Assembly (NCBI GenBank): GCA_002401305.2
Contig: NVSO02000043.1
Location: 1 to 16,076 of the forward strand
Direction of reading: 5' to 3'
Length of the DNA stretch: 16,076 nucleotides
Source of the DNA: Rhodobiaceae bacterium
Lineage (GTDB): Bacteria; Pseudomonadota; Alphaproteobacteria; Parvibaculales; Parvibaculaceae
Every line of letters begins with the position of its first letter. The stretch's first letter is position 1. The notes under the pieces were generated by a model that was given only the letters and a program-made list of their open reading frames with translations, did no database searches and was not told where the DNA came from. Positions 6,680-15,031 of this stretch are shown piece after piece. The translations under genes were made by a program, and so were the position numbers.

Positions 6680-7773
6680 GTAAACTGGTACCGGTAGACG
6701 GCATTTTGGATATTTCTCCTTATGTGCCGGGCCGCGAGAAAGTGGACGGCGTCGCTAAGCTCGTCAAATTGTCTGCCAATGAAACGCCGCTTGGCCCCAG
6801 CCCCAAAGCTATTGAGGCGTACAAGAGCGTTGCGGATCAATTGCACCGCTACCCAGAGGGCAGCGCGTTGGAATTGCGCCAAGCTATTGGCAAACACTAC
6901 GGATTGAACCCGGACAACATTGTGTGCGGTGCGGGCTCTGATGAGCTGTTGCACTTGTTGGCGCAATGTTATGTGAACCCGGGCGATGAAGTTATTTATA
7001 CCGAGCATGCTTTTTTGGTTTACCCGATTGTGACCAAAGCGGCGGGCGGTGTGTGCGTGACTGTTGCTGAAGACAATCTGACCGCAAATGTGGACGCGAT
7101 TTTGGCGGCCCAGACAGCGCGGACAAAAGTTGTGTTTGTCGCGAACCCTAACAATCCAACCGGCACCTATTTGGCGATGAGTGAGATGCGTCGGTTGCGG
7201 GCTGGTTTGCGCGATGATGTGTTGTTGGTTGTGGATGCGGCTTACGCTGAATACGTGCGCAAGAACGACTATGAGGCTGGCATTGAACTTGTGGCGACGC
7301 ATGACAATGTGGTGATGACCCGCACGTTCTCCAAAGTGTACGGATTGCCTGCGTTGCGCTTGGGCTGGGCTTACTGCCCGGCGGGTGTCGCGGATGTGTT
7401 GAACCGTGTGCGGGGGCCCTTCAATGTGAATGTGCCTGCGATGCGTGCCGGGATTGCGGCCATTCAAGACCAGAGCTTTTTGGATAAAGCCATTGCGCAT
7501 AATGATGAATGGCTGGGTTGGTTGATCGAAGAGATCAACAAGCTTGGACTTGAAGCGTTGCCAAGTGTGGCCAATTTTCTGCTTATCCGTTTCCCCGAAG
7601 AAGCGGGCAAAACAGCCGCGGATGCTGACGAGTTTTTGGCCTCGCGCGGTTTGATTTTGCGGGCGGTGAAAGCGTATGGCTTGCCGCGCTGCTTGCGCAT
7701 GAGCGTTGGTTTGGAAGAAGACAATAAGGCTGTCGTGGCGACGCTACGCGCTTTTGTGGAGGGGTGGAAATGA
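6676..7773 (+). CDS. hisC: Histidinol-phosphate / aromatic aminotransferase (HisC family)
   Basis: The 365-residue protein is a fold-type I PLP aminotransferase of the HisC family. Seen are [15 protein letters not shown] (31-45), the cofactor-binding GAGSDELL (85-92), PNNPTGT (158-164), DAAYAEY (187-193) and the Schiff-base lysine Lys220 in [17 protein letters not shown]. HisC makes histidinol phosphate from imidazole-acetol phosphate; many HisC proteins also transaminate phenylpyruvate, hydroxyphenylpyruvate or prephenate. Set between chorismate mutase and TyrC, with four-base overlaps at both ends, this copy most likely serves tyrosine and phenylalanine synthesis, perhaps histidine as well. 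Whether a second hisC exists elsewhere cannot be seen. Confidence 0.92.
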   Translation: MSKLVPVDGILDISPYVPGREKVDGVAKLVKLSANETPLGPSPKAIEAYKSVADQLHRYPEGSALELRQAIGKHYGLNPDNIVCGAGSDELLHLLAQCYVNPGDEVIYTEHAFLVYPIVTKAAGGVCVTVAEDNLTANVDAILAAQTARTKVVFVANPNNPTGTYLAMSEMRRLRAGLRDDVLLVVDAAYAEYVRKNDYEAGIELVATHDNVVMTRTFSKVYGLPALRLGWAYCPAGVADVLNRVRGPFNVNVPAMRAGIAAIQDQSFLDKAIAHNDEWLGWLIEEINKLGLEALPSVANFLLIRFPEEAGKTAADADEFLASRGLILRAVKAYGLPRCLRMSVGLEEDNKAVVATLRAFVEGWK

Positions 7774-8729
7774 GTACTCAGGTAACCACACCAATCTACG
7801 AGAAAGTGGCGCTTATTGGGCTTGGGCTTATAGGTTCGTCCATTGGGCACGGCATTAAACGCTCTGGCCTTGCGAAGACTGTCAGTGGTTTTGCGAGGTC
7901 GCCGGAAACACGTGCGCGCGCCCTTGAAATCGGTTTTGTCGATAGTGTGCACGGTACGGCGAAAGAAGCTGTGGCTGATGCCGACTTGATTATTCTCTGT
8001 GTGCCTGTGGGTGTGCTGGGCAAGGTTGCCAGCGAAATTGAGCCGATGGTGAAAAAGGGCGCGACGATTACTGACGTTGGTTCTGTGAAGGCGGCAGTGG
8101 TGCGCGATGTAGGGCCTTTTGTGCCTGAAGGTGTGCATTTCATTCCTGGTCACCCGCTTGCGGGGACGGAAGAGTCTGGGCCTGATGCGGGCTTTGCGGA
8201 GCTCTTTGATGGACGGTGGTGTATTTTGACGCCGGTACCGGGAACAGATAAATCTGCTGAGGCACGGTTGGTGTCTTTCTGGGAAGGGCTTGGGTCGAAG
8301 GTCGATGTGATGGATGCCAAGCACCATGATGTTGTGTTGGCGGTGACCAGCCATGTACCCCATTTGATTGCCTATAATATTGTGGGGACGGCGACAGACT
8401 TGGAAGAAGTGACGCAGTCGGAAGTTGTTAAATACTCAGCGTCTGGGTTCCGGGATTTTACGCGGATTGCCGCGTCTGATCCGACCATGTGGCGGGATGT
8501 GTTTTTGAACAACAAAGAAGGCGTGCTGGAAGTTTTGGGACGTTTTTCCGAAGACCTTGCGGTCTTACAACGCGCCATTCGTTGGGGTGACGGGGACCTT
8601 TTGTTTGACCTGTTCACCCGGACCCGGGCCGTGCGTCGATCCATCATCGATGCGGGCCAAGAGACAGACGCACCTAATTTTGGCCGAGTCGCTACAGGTG
8701 ACGCGGCAGAAGATGATGACGACGCGTAG
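7770..8729 (+). CDS. tyrC: Prephenate / arogenate dehydrogenase (TyrA/TyrC family)
   Basis: From ATG 7770 the protein has 319 residues; GGAGGGG lies six bases upstream, which favours it over GTG 7764. The N-terminal Rossmann domain shows [12 protein letters not shown] (13-24) and LIILCVPV, then TDVGSVK (101-107), the family motif [10 protein letters not shown] (128-137), [11 protein letters not shown] and [16 protein letters not shown] of the helical dimer domain. It oxidises and decarboxylates prephenate to 4-hydroxyphenylpyruvate or arogenate to tyrosine; I cannot tell which from sequence alone. There is no ACT domain, and the C-terminus ends in an acidic EDDDDA tail. Its ATG overlaps the hisC stop by four bases. 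The convergent DUF2125 gene ends 21 bases beyond, with no terminator hairpin visible between them. Confidence 0.93.
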   Translation: MSTQVTTPIYEKVALIGLGLIGSSIGHGIKRSGLAKTVSGFARSPETRARALEIGFVDSVHGTAKEAVADADLIILCVPVGVLGKVASEIEPMVKKGATITDVGSVKAAVVRDVGPFVPEGVHFIPGHPLAGTEESGPDAGFAELFDGRWCILTPVPGTDKSAEARLVSFWEGLGSKVDVMDAKHHDVVLAVTSHVPHLIAYNIVGTATDLEEVTQSEVVKYSASGFRDFTRIAASDPTMWRDVFLNNKEGVLEVLGRFSEDLAVLQRAIRWGDGDLLFDLFTRTRAVRRSIIDAGQETDAPNFGRVATGDAAEDDDDA

Positions 8730-8750
8730 TTTTCACACAGTAGTCGAGTT

Positions 8751-9830
8751 TTAGAAGAGAGGGTCTAGGCGCGCGATTGAGAGGGGGCCTAGAAACAGAA
8801 CACCGTCTTTTAAAACGATGGGAATACGCACGCGTCCTTCTTTTTCGCCTTGAAGAACGGAAAGTGCCCGCAAGCCGGTGAAGGCAAGTTTGGCGGTTCT
8901 GCGACCCACAACGTCAGCGGCCACCAAGGCTTCAACCAAGGCATCCAAATTTCCTAGAGACGCTTTGAGTTTGCCTGCGGGACGGCCTTGGTTGTCCATG
9001 CGCAGCTCGCCTTTGGCTGTTAGGTCGATGGGTCCCCAGTTCAAAATTAAATCTGAAATTGCAAGACTGCCTCCGTTGCGCAGCCATTTTTCGACGGAAA
9101 TTTCGCGGCCCTTCATCATGTGAACCGGCACGTTGCGCATGCGGCTTTGTATGCGGAGGAGTTGAATTTCATCGCCGGGCCAAAGGTCAACTTTGGACTG
9201 GCTCCAGCGAAGGTTCTTACCCTGAAGCGCTAGGTCGAACGGGTAAGCTTTGGCGTCGGGGTTTTCCGCCACAAAGGAGGGCGTTGGATGCCCGTGGAGT
9301 TGTAAACGCTCAGCTGACCATTGCTCAATCAACGTACCTTGAGCATCGAAGTGACTTGACGCGGCACCGGTGACATCAATGGCGAGGCGCCCCATGGGGC
9401 CGGTCTCATAGATATGGCTTGCCCAAAAACCGTCGGTTGTCAGGGTCATGGAATAGGGAGCGGGGGCCGTTTTGGGCGTGTAGGTGACAAGGTGAGGGCC
9501 GGTGATGTCGAGAATAATGTGTTTGAGATTGTAGGGCTGAACAGTGGCGCGCAACATTTCGCTGCGCCATGCCCAATTGGTTTTGGAGCGTGTGTCTGCC
9601 AGTTCAGGCTTATCCAACGTGGTGACAAAGCGATAAGGGAAATCGCTGAATGACATATCCTGCCACTCGGCAACCAGCCCGCGTTCGGCTTCTTTGGCCT
9701 GCCATTTATTGAGACCCGCTTCAGCTTGGGTTGCAAGGCCCTGCCAGAAAATCCAATACAGGGCAATGACGAGGGTAAGAAGCAAGGTTGGAAGTGCAAT
9801 TTTTAAATGTGAGCTCTTCAAAAACTTCAT
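8751..9830 (-). CDS. DUF2125 protein, membrane-anchored, probably periplasmic
   Basis: The 359-residue protein has one N-terminal membrane segment (residues ~11-30) in an uncleaved-signal arrangement, followed by a long beta-rich region. Family-type stretches such as FPYRF, a GPMGRLAIDVTGA-like segment and the late GELRMDNQGRPAGKL point to DUF2125, a family found mainly in alphaproteobacteria and without known function. The repeated pattern of alternating hydrophobic strands with lipid-like amphipathicity suggests an AsmA-like periplasmic protein, but that is inference. Its place between tyrC and a ChaC-type gene is a conserved arrangement in related bacteria as far as I recall. The Shine-Dalgarno sequence is weak. 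Confidence 0.78.
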   Translation of the reverse strand: MKFLKSSHLKIALPTLLLTLVIALYWIFWQGLATQAEAGLNKWQAKEAERGLVAEWQDMSFSDFPYRFVTTLDKPELADTRSKTNWAWRSEMLRATVQPYNLKHIILDITGPHLVTYTPKTAPAPYSMTLTTDGFWASHIYETGPMGRLAIDVTGAASSHFDAQGTLIEQWSAERLQLHGHPTPSFVAENPDAKAYPFDLALQGKNLRWSQSKVDLWPGDEIQLLRIQSRMRNVPVHMMKGREISVEKWLRNGGSLAISDLILNWGPIDLTAKGELRMDNQGRPAGKLKASLGNLDALVEALVAADVVGRRTAKLAFTGLRALSVLQGEKEGRVRIPIVLKDGVLFLGPLSIARLDPLF

Positions 9831-9958
9831 GGGCTTCGCATCCGGTAATGAGCTTTCTGACGCGATGATGTGTCAGGTAGCTTTATGGAAAATCTTGCTT
9901 CTTCGCGCAACAGGCACAAAAATCTTGTACACTGAGCGCCTAACGATTGAGGATTATC

Positions 9959-10501
9959 ATGCAGGATTTATGGGTGTTTGGATACGGGTCTTTGATGTGG
10001 CGACCCGGCTTTTCATATGAAAGATGTGAACCTGCACGCCTGTATGGGTATCACCGGGCCTTTTGTGTTTACTCGCACGTACATAGAGGAACGCCGGAAC
10101 AACCTGGGCTTGTATTCGGGTTGGACAATGGCGGGGCGTGTCGTGGATTGGCGTTTAAAGTTGGGGCTGATCAAGCTGAGAGCGTGCGGCAGTATTTGCG
10201 GGAACGGGAGCAGGTGACGATGGTTTACAAGGAAGACATCCGCCCGATCCACCTGCTCGATAGCGAGGCCCGTGTTGAAAGCCTGTGTTTTACAGTGGAC
10301 CGCGAGCATCACCAATATGCTGGGAAATTGCCTTTTGATACACAGGTGAAGTTGATTTCAGAAGGTGTTGGGCAATCAGGGCGCAATCCCGAGTATTTAT
10401 CCCAAACAGTGGAGCACTTACGCGAGATTGGGGTGCATGATCATGGCTTGGAAAAACTGTGGCATGCCGTTGCCGAAAAACTGGGTGTACCGGCTGTCTA
10501 G
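9959..10501 (+). CDS. ChaC-type gamma-glutamylcyclotransferase
   Basis: The ATG at 9959 follows GAGGA at good spacing and is preferred over TTG 9947; it gives 180 residues. The ChaC/GGCT fold is shown by LWVFGYGSLMWRPGF (4-18; the YGSL loop binds the gamma-glutamyl group), GYHRAFCVYS, HRGTPEQPGLVFGL, GACRGLAFKV and LREREQV (80-86), which holds the catalytic glutamate. ChaC enzymes split glutathione into 5-oxoproline and Cys-Gly, so this protein probably governs glutathione turnover in the cytosol. The gene is divergent from the DUF2125 gene (128-base gap) and ends nine bases before the convergent glycosylase gene. Confidence 0.9.
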   Translation: MQDLWVFGYGSLMWRPGFSYERCEPARLYGYHRAFCVYSHVHRGTPEQPGLVFGLDNGGACRGLAFKVGADQAESVRQYLREREQVTMVYKEDIRPIHLLDSEARVESLCFTVDREHHQYAGKLPFDTQVKLISEGVGQSGRNPEYLSQTVEHLREIGVHDHGLEKLWHAVAEKLGVPAV

Positions 10502-10510
10502 CAATCTTCT

Positions 10511-11674
10511 TTAAAGGTGCACTATATTTTCTGCACCAAGGAATTTGGCAAGGCGGGCGAGTTCTTGGTCAAATGCTTTGGTGCGCGCGGGGGTTTGACG
10601 CACGCCCTCTTCCCACCACACGCCCTTCATTTGCAGAGTGCTGGTTTTACGGTCCATCTTCAAGTCGACGCGTCCGGTAAACTTTGAGCCTTCCAAAATT
10701 GGCAGGACGTAGTAGCCATATTTTCGTTTTTTCTCTGGTACGAATATTTCGATTTTGTAGTCGAAATTGAACAGACGCTTGAGGCGGTCCCGGTCGCGAA
10801 TGAGGGGGTCGAAGGGACTTAGGAAGCGCAGCCGGGAACTTGGCTTGGGGACATGCTCTAAGCGTTCGGCCAACCCACGAAAGGCGACGGCTTTGTGGGG
10901 CGCTGTTTTGTCGGCGCTGGTGATCTCTACGTGCATGAGGTCGGCGTCGTTATCTTCGATCCATTTGGAGACAACAGCGGGTTTGTAGCTTTGCCAGAAG
11001 GCTGCTATCTCGCGGGCATTGGCGACGCCCAAGCGGGTGAGTGCTTGGCGGCATTTCCAATCGAGTGTTTCAGCCTTGGTGGGTTTGGCGGTGCGCAAGC
11101 CTTCCGGGATGATGCCTTTGCTCAAGGCGTAGGCTTTTTGAAATCCCTTTCGGTGACTGATGGTGAATTCGCCGCTGCGCCAGAGGTATTCCAGTGCTGT
11201 TTTGGACGGTCCCCACCCCCACCATGCGCCTTTGCCTTTGTCTTCGAAGTCGCGGGTCATGAGCGCGCCTTCTTTTTTGACGCGCGCGCGGACTTGGGAA
11301 ATGATTTTGTCGCCGTCGGGCCCTAACCGTTTTTCCCAACGGGCTGCGCGGTTTTGTTTTGCGTGGTCAAACCGGTGACGCCAATGAGGATAGAACTGGG
11401 TGGGGATTAGACAGGCGTCGTGAGTCCAATGCTCAAACAACGTGTGCTCTTCTTCATGCAAGGCTGTGAGTTGGTCGGGATGGTATTTGTCCGCGCGGCT
11501 CCACAAAATCATGTGGTGGGCGCGTTCAATGGTGCGGATGGAATCAAGCTGCACGTACCCCAGCTGCACAATTAAGTCATGCAGGTCTTGGTTTGAAAAC
11601 GGGGCATTGAGGGGGCGGGTGAGGGCTTGTTGATGCAGCCAGAGCTTTCTAGCGGTTTGATTGTCTAGCTGCAT
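10511..11674 (-). CDS. Winged-helix DNA glycosylase, YcaQ/AlkX type (HTH_42 family)
   Basis: The 387-residue protein is a three-winged-helix protein of the HTH_42/AlkZ-like family. YVQLDSI at 40-46 places QLD at 42-44, the Gln-hydrophobic-Asp signature of the YcaQ/AlkX branch, as opposed to Gln-x-Gln of AlkZ. Further support comes from RAHHMILWSR, LFEHWTHDACLIP, WWGWGPSKTALEYLW, FLSPFDPLIRDRDRLKRLFNFDY and the C-terminal YYVLPILEG. YcaQ-type enzymes excise alkylated bases and act on interstrand crosslinks. AGGAC lies six bases before the ATG. nrdJ ends 43 bases upstream with no terminator between, so both are probably on one transcript. No T-rich terminator is obvious after the stop; a weak GGTGCA/TGCACC hairpin (10516-10537) covers its last codons. 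Confidence 0.87.
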   Translation of the reverse strand: MQLDNQTARKLWLHQQALTRPLNAPFSNQDLHDLIVQLGYVQLDSIRTIERAHHMILWSRADKYHPDQLTALHEEEHTLFEHWTHDACLIPTQFYPHWRHRFDHAKQNRAARWEKRLGPDGDKIISQVRARVKKEGALMTRDFEDKGKGAWWGWGPSKTALEYLWRSGEFTISHRKGFQKAYALSKGIIPEGLRTAKPTKAETLDWKCRQALTRLGVANAREIAAFWQSYKPAVVSKWIEDNDADLMHVEITSADKTAPHKAVAFRGLAERLEHVPKPSSRLRFLSPFDPLIRDRDRLKRLFNFDYKIEIFVPEKKRKYGYYVLPILEGSKFTGRVDLKMDRKTSTLQMKGVWWEEGVRQTPARTKAFDQELARLAKFLGAENIVHL

Positions 11675-11717
11675 CTTGTGTCCTGAACGAATGTTTGAGT
11701 TTTAAAGCCCGACGCCC

Positions 11718-14048
11718 TTAGCCGCAGCGTGAGTAGCCGCATGAGGTGCAGCTGTCACAACCTTCTTGGCGCATCAAGGCGCGTTCGCCGCACCGAGGGC
11801 AAGATGCCATGGGGGGACCGCTTTGGTCGCCCACTGCTTTTTTCTCGGCTTGTGTTTGTGAGGCGGGCGTATTGTTTTCCTTTGCATCAACAAGGAAGCC
11901 AATGTCGCGCATGTGTTGTTCGATAAAGCCGCCGATGGCTGCAAGCAGGCTTGGGATGTATTTTCCGTCCATCCAAGCGCCGCCGCGTGGATCAAACACG
12001 GCTTTGAGTTCTTCCACCACAAAGGTGACATCGCCGCCACGTCTAAAGACAGCCGAGATCATCCGGGTGAGCGCGACGGTCCACGCGTAGTGCTCCATGT
12101 TTTTGGAGTTGATGAAAATCTCGAAAGGTCGTCTGCGCCCGTCTTGCACAATGTCATTGAGGGTGATGTAGATGGCGTGGTCGCTTTCAGGCCATTTCAA
12201 TTTGTAGGTGTAGCCGGGCAAAATATCGTCACGCTGCAAAGGCTCTGCCATATAGACAACGCTGTTGTCTTCGGGGTAGCTGGCGGCGACCTCTTTGACT
12301 TTTTCGGGTGCTGGCTTTTCTTCTTTAGATTTCTCAGGCGTTACGGTCAGCACTGAGCCACGGATATCGCTTGGGCGGTAGGTGGTGCAGCCTTTGAGAT
12401 TTTTGGTCCAGGCTTGTTCGTAAATCTCTTTGAAGTCCTCAAAGGAAATATCTTCAGGGCAATTGATGGTTTTTGAAATGGAACTATCAATGTGCTCTTG
12501 CACTGCGGCTTGAACGGCAATGTGGTCTGAGGGGCTCAAGCTTTGGGCGGTGACAAAATAGTCGGGAAGCTCTGCGTCGTCGCCCTTGAGCTGGCGGAAG
12601 CGGGCAAGGGCGTAGTCCACCACTTCTTCCTCGGCGCGGGTGCCGTCTGGCAGTAAAACTTTGCGGGTATAGTTCAGGGCAAAGATGGGCTCAATGCCGC
12701 TGGAGACATTGCCTGCAAAAAGCGAAATGGTGCCAGTGGGTGCAATAGATGTGAGGAGCGCATTGCGGATGCCGTGTTTAGCAATGCGGGATCTGAGATC
12801 ACTGTCGAGGCCCTGAATGGTTTCGCCTGCCAAATAGGGCTTGGCATCGAAGAGCGGGAAGGCGCCTTTTTCTTGGGCCAAGTCGATGGAGGCGCTATAG
12901 GCGGCATGTTCGAGTAGTCCCATCCAATGATGGATTTTGGCAATGCTGTCAGGATTTCCGTAGCTGAGGCCGCACATGATGAGTGCATCCGCAAGACCCG
13001 TGACGCCTAAGCCAATGCGTCGTTTGGCGTGGGCTTCTTTACGTTGTTCTTCCAGCGGAAAACGGGAGACGTCGACAACATTATCCATCATACGGATGGC
13101 AACAGCGACAAGCTCTTGCAGGTCGTTGTCGTCGATGTGGGCGCTGGCTGTGAACGGTTCTTTGACCAAGCGGGCTAGGTTGATGGACCCTAGCAAACAA
13201 GCCCCGTAAGGCGGCAAGGGTTGCTCGCCGCAGGGGTCGGTGGCTTGGATGCTTTCGCAATACGCCAGATTGTTGCGCCGATTGATGCGGTCAATGAAAA
13301 TCACGCCGGGCTCAGCGTAGGCAAAGGTGGAGGCTGTGATTTTGTCCCATAGGGTGCGCGCTTTGAGGGTGCGGTAGGTGGTGCCGTTGAACACCAAATG
13401 CCAATCACCATCGGCGTGGACAGCATCCATAAAGGGATCGGTGATGAGGACGGAGAGGTTGAAATTTGTCAGTCTGCCAGCTTCGCGTTTGGCATCGATG
13501 AAGTCTTCGACGTCTGGATGGTCGCAGCGCATGGTGGCCATCATGGCCCCTCGGCGCGATCCTGCGGACATAACTGTGCGGCACATGGCGTCCCATACGT
13601 CCATGAAACTGAGCGGGCCGGAGGCATCTGCGCCAACACCCACCACCGCCGCGCCTTTGGGGCGAATGGTGGAGAAGTCATACCCAATGCCGCCACCTTG
13701 TTGCATGGTGAGGGCGGCTTCTTTGAGACCGTCGAAAATGGCGCCCATATCGTCGCCGATTGTGCCCATCACAAAGCAGTTGAAAAGCGTTACGTCTCGT
13801 TTTGTGCCTGCACCTGCGATGATGCGGCCTGCGGGTAAAAACTTGTAGTCGCTCAAGGCGTCGTAAAAACGGTCTTCCCACCCGGTGATTTTGTCGGCTG
13901 GCTCACAGGAGGCCAAGGCCTTGGCAATGCGTTTCCAGGTGTCTTCCACGGTTTTGTCATGAGGCGTGCCATCGGCCTTTTTGAAACGGTATTTCATATC
14001 CCAGATTTGTTCGCTGATGGCTGGGAGGATGGCAGGTAGATTGCTCAT
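11718..14048 (-). CDS. nrdJ: Adenosylcobalamin-dependent (class II) ribonucleotide reductase
   Basis: The 776-residue enzyme reduces ribonucleotides to deoxyribonucleotides with a B12-generated thiyl radical, independent of oxygen. By analogy with Thermotoga NrdJ, Cys91 (FNCFVMG) and Cys284 (GACLLGSINL) form the redox pair, Cys273 is the radical site and Glu275 the general acid/base. The motif reads TDPCGEQPL, so residue 271 is Asp where Asn is usual. SGSIEPIFA-like SSGIEPIFALNYTRKV is the barrel motif, a TSCPD domain lies near 645-740, and the C-terminus is a zinc-ribbon-like tail, CPRCGE to CDSCTSCGYSRCG, probably the thioredoxin-facing cysteines. The Shine-Dalgarno sequence is weak. No cobalamin riboswitch is seen. 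The YcaQ-type gene follows. Confidence 0.95.
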   Translation of the reverse strand: MSNLPAILPAISEQIWDMKYRFKKADGTPHDKTVEDTWKRIAKALASCEPADKITGWEDRFYDALSDYKFLPAGRIIAGAGTKRDVTLFNCFVMGTIGDDMGAIFDGLKEAALTMQQGGGIGYDFSTIRPKGAAVVGVGADASGPLSFMDVWDAMCRTVMSAGSRRGAMMATMRCDHPDVEDFIDAKREAGRLTNFNLSVLITDPFMDAVHADGDWHLVFNGTTYRTLKARTLWDKITASTFAYAEPGVIFIDRINRRNNLAYCESIQATDPCGEQPLPPYGACLLGSINLARLVKEPFTASAHIDDNDLQELVAVAIRMMDNVVDVSRFPLEEQRKEAHAKRRIGLGVTGLADALIMCGLSYGNPDSIAKIHHWMGLLEHAAYSASIDLAQEKGAFPLFDAKPYLAGETIQGLDSDLRSRIAKHGIRNALLTSIAPTGTISLFAGNVSSGIEPIFALNYTRKVLLPDGTRAEEEVVDYALARFRQLKGDDAELPDYFVTAQSLSPSDHIAVQAAVQEHIDSSISKTINCPEDISFEDFKEIYEQAWTKNLKGCTTYRPSDIRGSVLTVTPEKSKEEKPAPEKVKEVAASYPEDNSVVYMAEPLQRDDILPGYTYKLKWPESDHAIYITLNDIVQDGRRRPFEIFINSKNMEHYAWTVALTRMISAVFRRGGDVTFVVEELKAVFDPRGGAWMDGKYIPSLLAAIGGFIEQHMRDIGFLVDAKENNTPASQTQAEKKAVGDQSGPPMASCPRCGERALMRQEGCDSCTSCGYSRCG

Positions 14049-14089
14049 AACAAGGGGCTTTCAACTGGTGATTTTTACTTATTTGGCAG

Positions 14090-14125
14090 AAAAATGCCCC
14101 TCCAAGCTAGGCGCGTAGAGGGGCA
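14090..14125 (-). terminator. Rho-independent terminator after plsC
   Basis: Read on the minus strand, an 8-bp perfect stem TGCCCCTC... is in fact formed by 14118-14125 with 14095-14102 around a 15-base loop and is followed by TTTTT (14094-14090). It closes the ftsX-ydcF-plsC run 43 bases after the plsC stop. The long loop makes it somewhat weaker than the PII terminator. Confidence 0.75.
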
Positions 14126-14133
14126 CGAGTCAA
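14105..14133 (-). promoter_or_regulatory. Candidate nrdJ promoter inside the plsC terminator
   Basis: TTGACT (14133-14128), a 17-base spacer and CTAGCT (14110-14105) on the minus strand match the metX promoter pattern. The predicted start near 14098 lies in the second arm of the terminator stem, so nrdJ transcripts would lack the first arm. About 50 bases then remain before the ATG. Confidence 0.45.
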
Positions 14134-14168
14134 TTAAATGTTCTTGATAAGTTCTAGTTTAAATGAAC

Positions 14169-14957
14169 CTATTGGGCCTTGTTTTCAGACCTATTAGCCA
14201 GTTTTTCGGGCAGCCCTTCGGGGACTGCGTCGGCTGGCAGTGTTTCAATGGCTTCGAGCATTAATTTGTCGGTTGCTGTGTTCATGCGGCTGTCTAATTC
14301 AGCAAGGAAAGGTCGTCGTTTAAGGCCCGGTTCGATGGCTGGAAGAAATTCTATGATGATCGTGCCTGCATGGTGCTCTTGGGAGCGGGCTGGCCAATAG
14401 AGGCCTGAGTTTACGGCGACTGGAATGCACGGCACTTTGAGGTGGTTATAGATGGCGGCGACGCCGGGCTTTAATTCTTCATGTTCGCCGGGTGCGATGC
14501 GGGTGCCTTCGGGGAAAATGATGATGGGGCGGTTATCGGTCAACGCTTCTTTTGCCGCATTGAACATTTTGCGCAATGAGGCAGAGCCTGCTTCGCGGTC
14601 GACAGCGATCATACCCGCCTTAGCAGAGTACCAGCCATAATAGGGAATGGAGAGGAGTTCTTTTTTCATCACAATCGCGGGGTCTCTGGTGATCGCATTG
14701 AAAACCATCGTGTCCCACAAGGATTGGTGTTTGCACGCGATGAGGCAAGCGCCTTCGGGCAGGTTCTCAAGGCCGCGAATTTCATAGCGTGTGTTGGCAA
14801 AGATGCGCAGGAGCAAGATTGTCCCCTTGGACCAGCCGCGCATGATGGCAACGGTGAAACGACGCGGTAAGGCGTAGACGGGGGTCAGGACAATGCTGTA
14901 GATCGCACTGAGCACGTAGAAGAAAAAATTGAATGTGACAGCACGGAAAGACAACAT
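14169..14957 (-). CDS. plsC: Lysophospholipid acyltransferase PlsC family (1-acylglycerol-3-phosphate acyltransferase)
   Basis: This inner-membrane enzyme probably acylates lysophosphatidic acid to phosphatidic acid in phospholipid synthesis. The catalytic HX4D motif is KHQSLWD (His77, Asp82), followed by KAGMIAVDRE (113-122) and IIIFPEGTR (145-153), the acceptor-binding motif. The N-terminal segment (about 8-30) is a membrane helix. I chose ATG 14957, which has GGAAG eight bases upstream, over ATG 14972, which has no ribosome site; this gives 262 residues. The gene follows the DUF218 gene by 74 bases and ends at a terminator. The ftsX - DUF218 - plsC order is common in alphaproteobacteria. 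Acyl-group specificity cannot be read from sequence. Confidence 0.9.
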   Translation of the reverse strand: MLSFRAVTFNFFFYVLSAIYSIVLTPVYALPRRFTVAIMRGWSKGTILLLRIFANTRYEIRGLENLPEGACLIACKHQSLWDTMVFNAITRDPAIVMKKELLSIPYYGWYSAKAGMIAVDREAGSASLRKMFNAAKEALTDNRPIIIFPEGTRIAPGEHEELKPGVAAIYNHLKVPCIPVAVNSGLYWPARSQEHHAGTIIIEFLPAIEPGLKRRPFLAELDSRMNTATDKLMLEAIETLPADAVPEGLPEKLANRSENKAQ

Positions 14958-15031
14958 GATTCGGACTTCCATTTGGCGTTAAGCAGATGCATCGGCGTCA
15001 GATTTGGCCTGTCGCGCAATGAGCGAGGTAT

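Noticed and set aside
6640..8363. Long minus-strand frames (286 and 299 codons) opposite hisC and tyrC
   Set aside because: Antisense shadows of well-supported genes; composition is Arg/His-rich and no domain is visible.
10516..10537. GGTGCA/TGCACC hairpin between the ChaC-type gene and the glycosylase gene, with the same arms as in the metX leader
   Set aside because: The 10-base loop and lack of a T-run make it a poor terminator. Shared 6-base arms between two sites can easily be chance.
14049..14168. Cobalamin riboswitch before nrdJ
   Set aside because: No B12-box-like sequence, and the gap is too short for the full aptamer.
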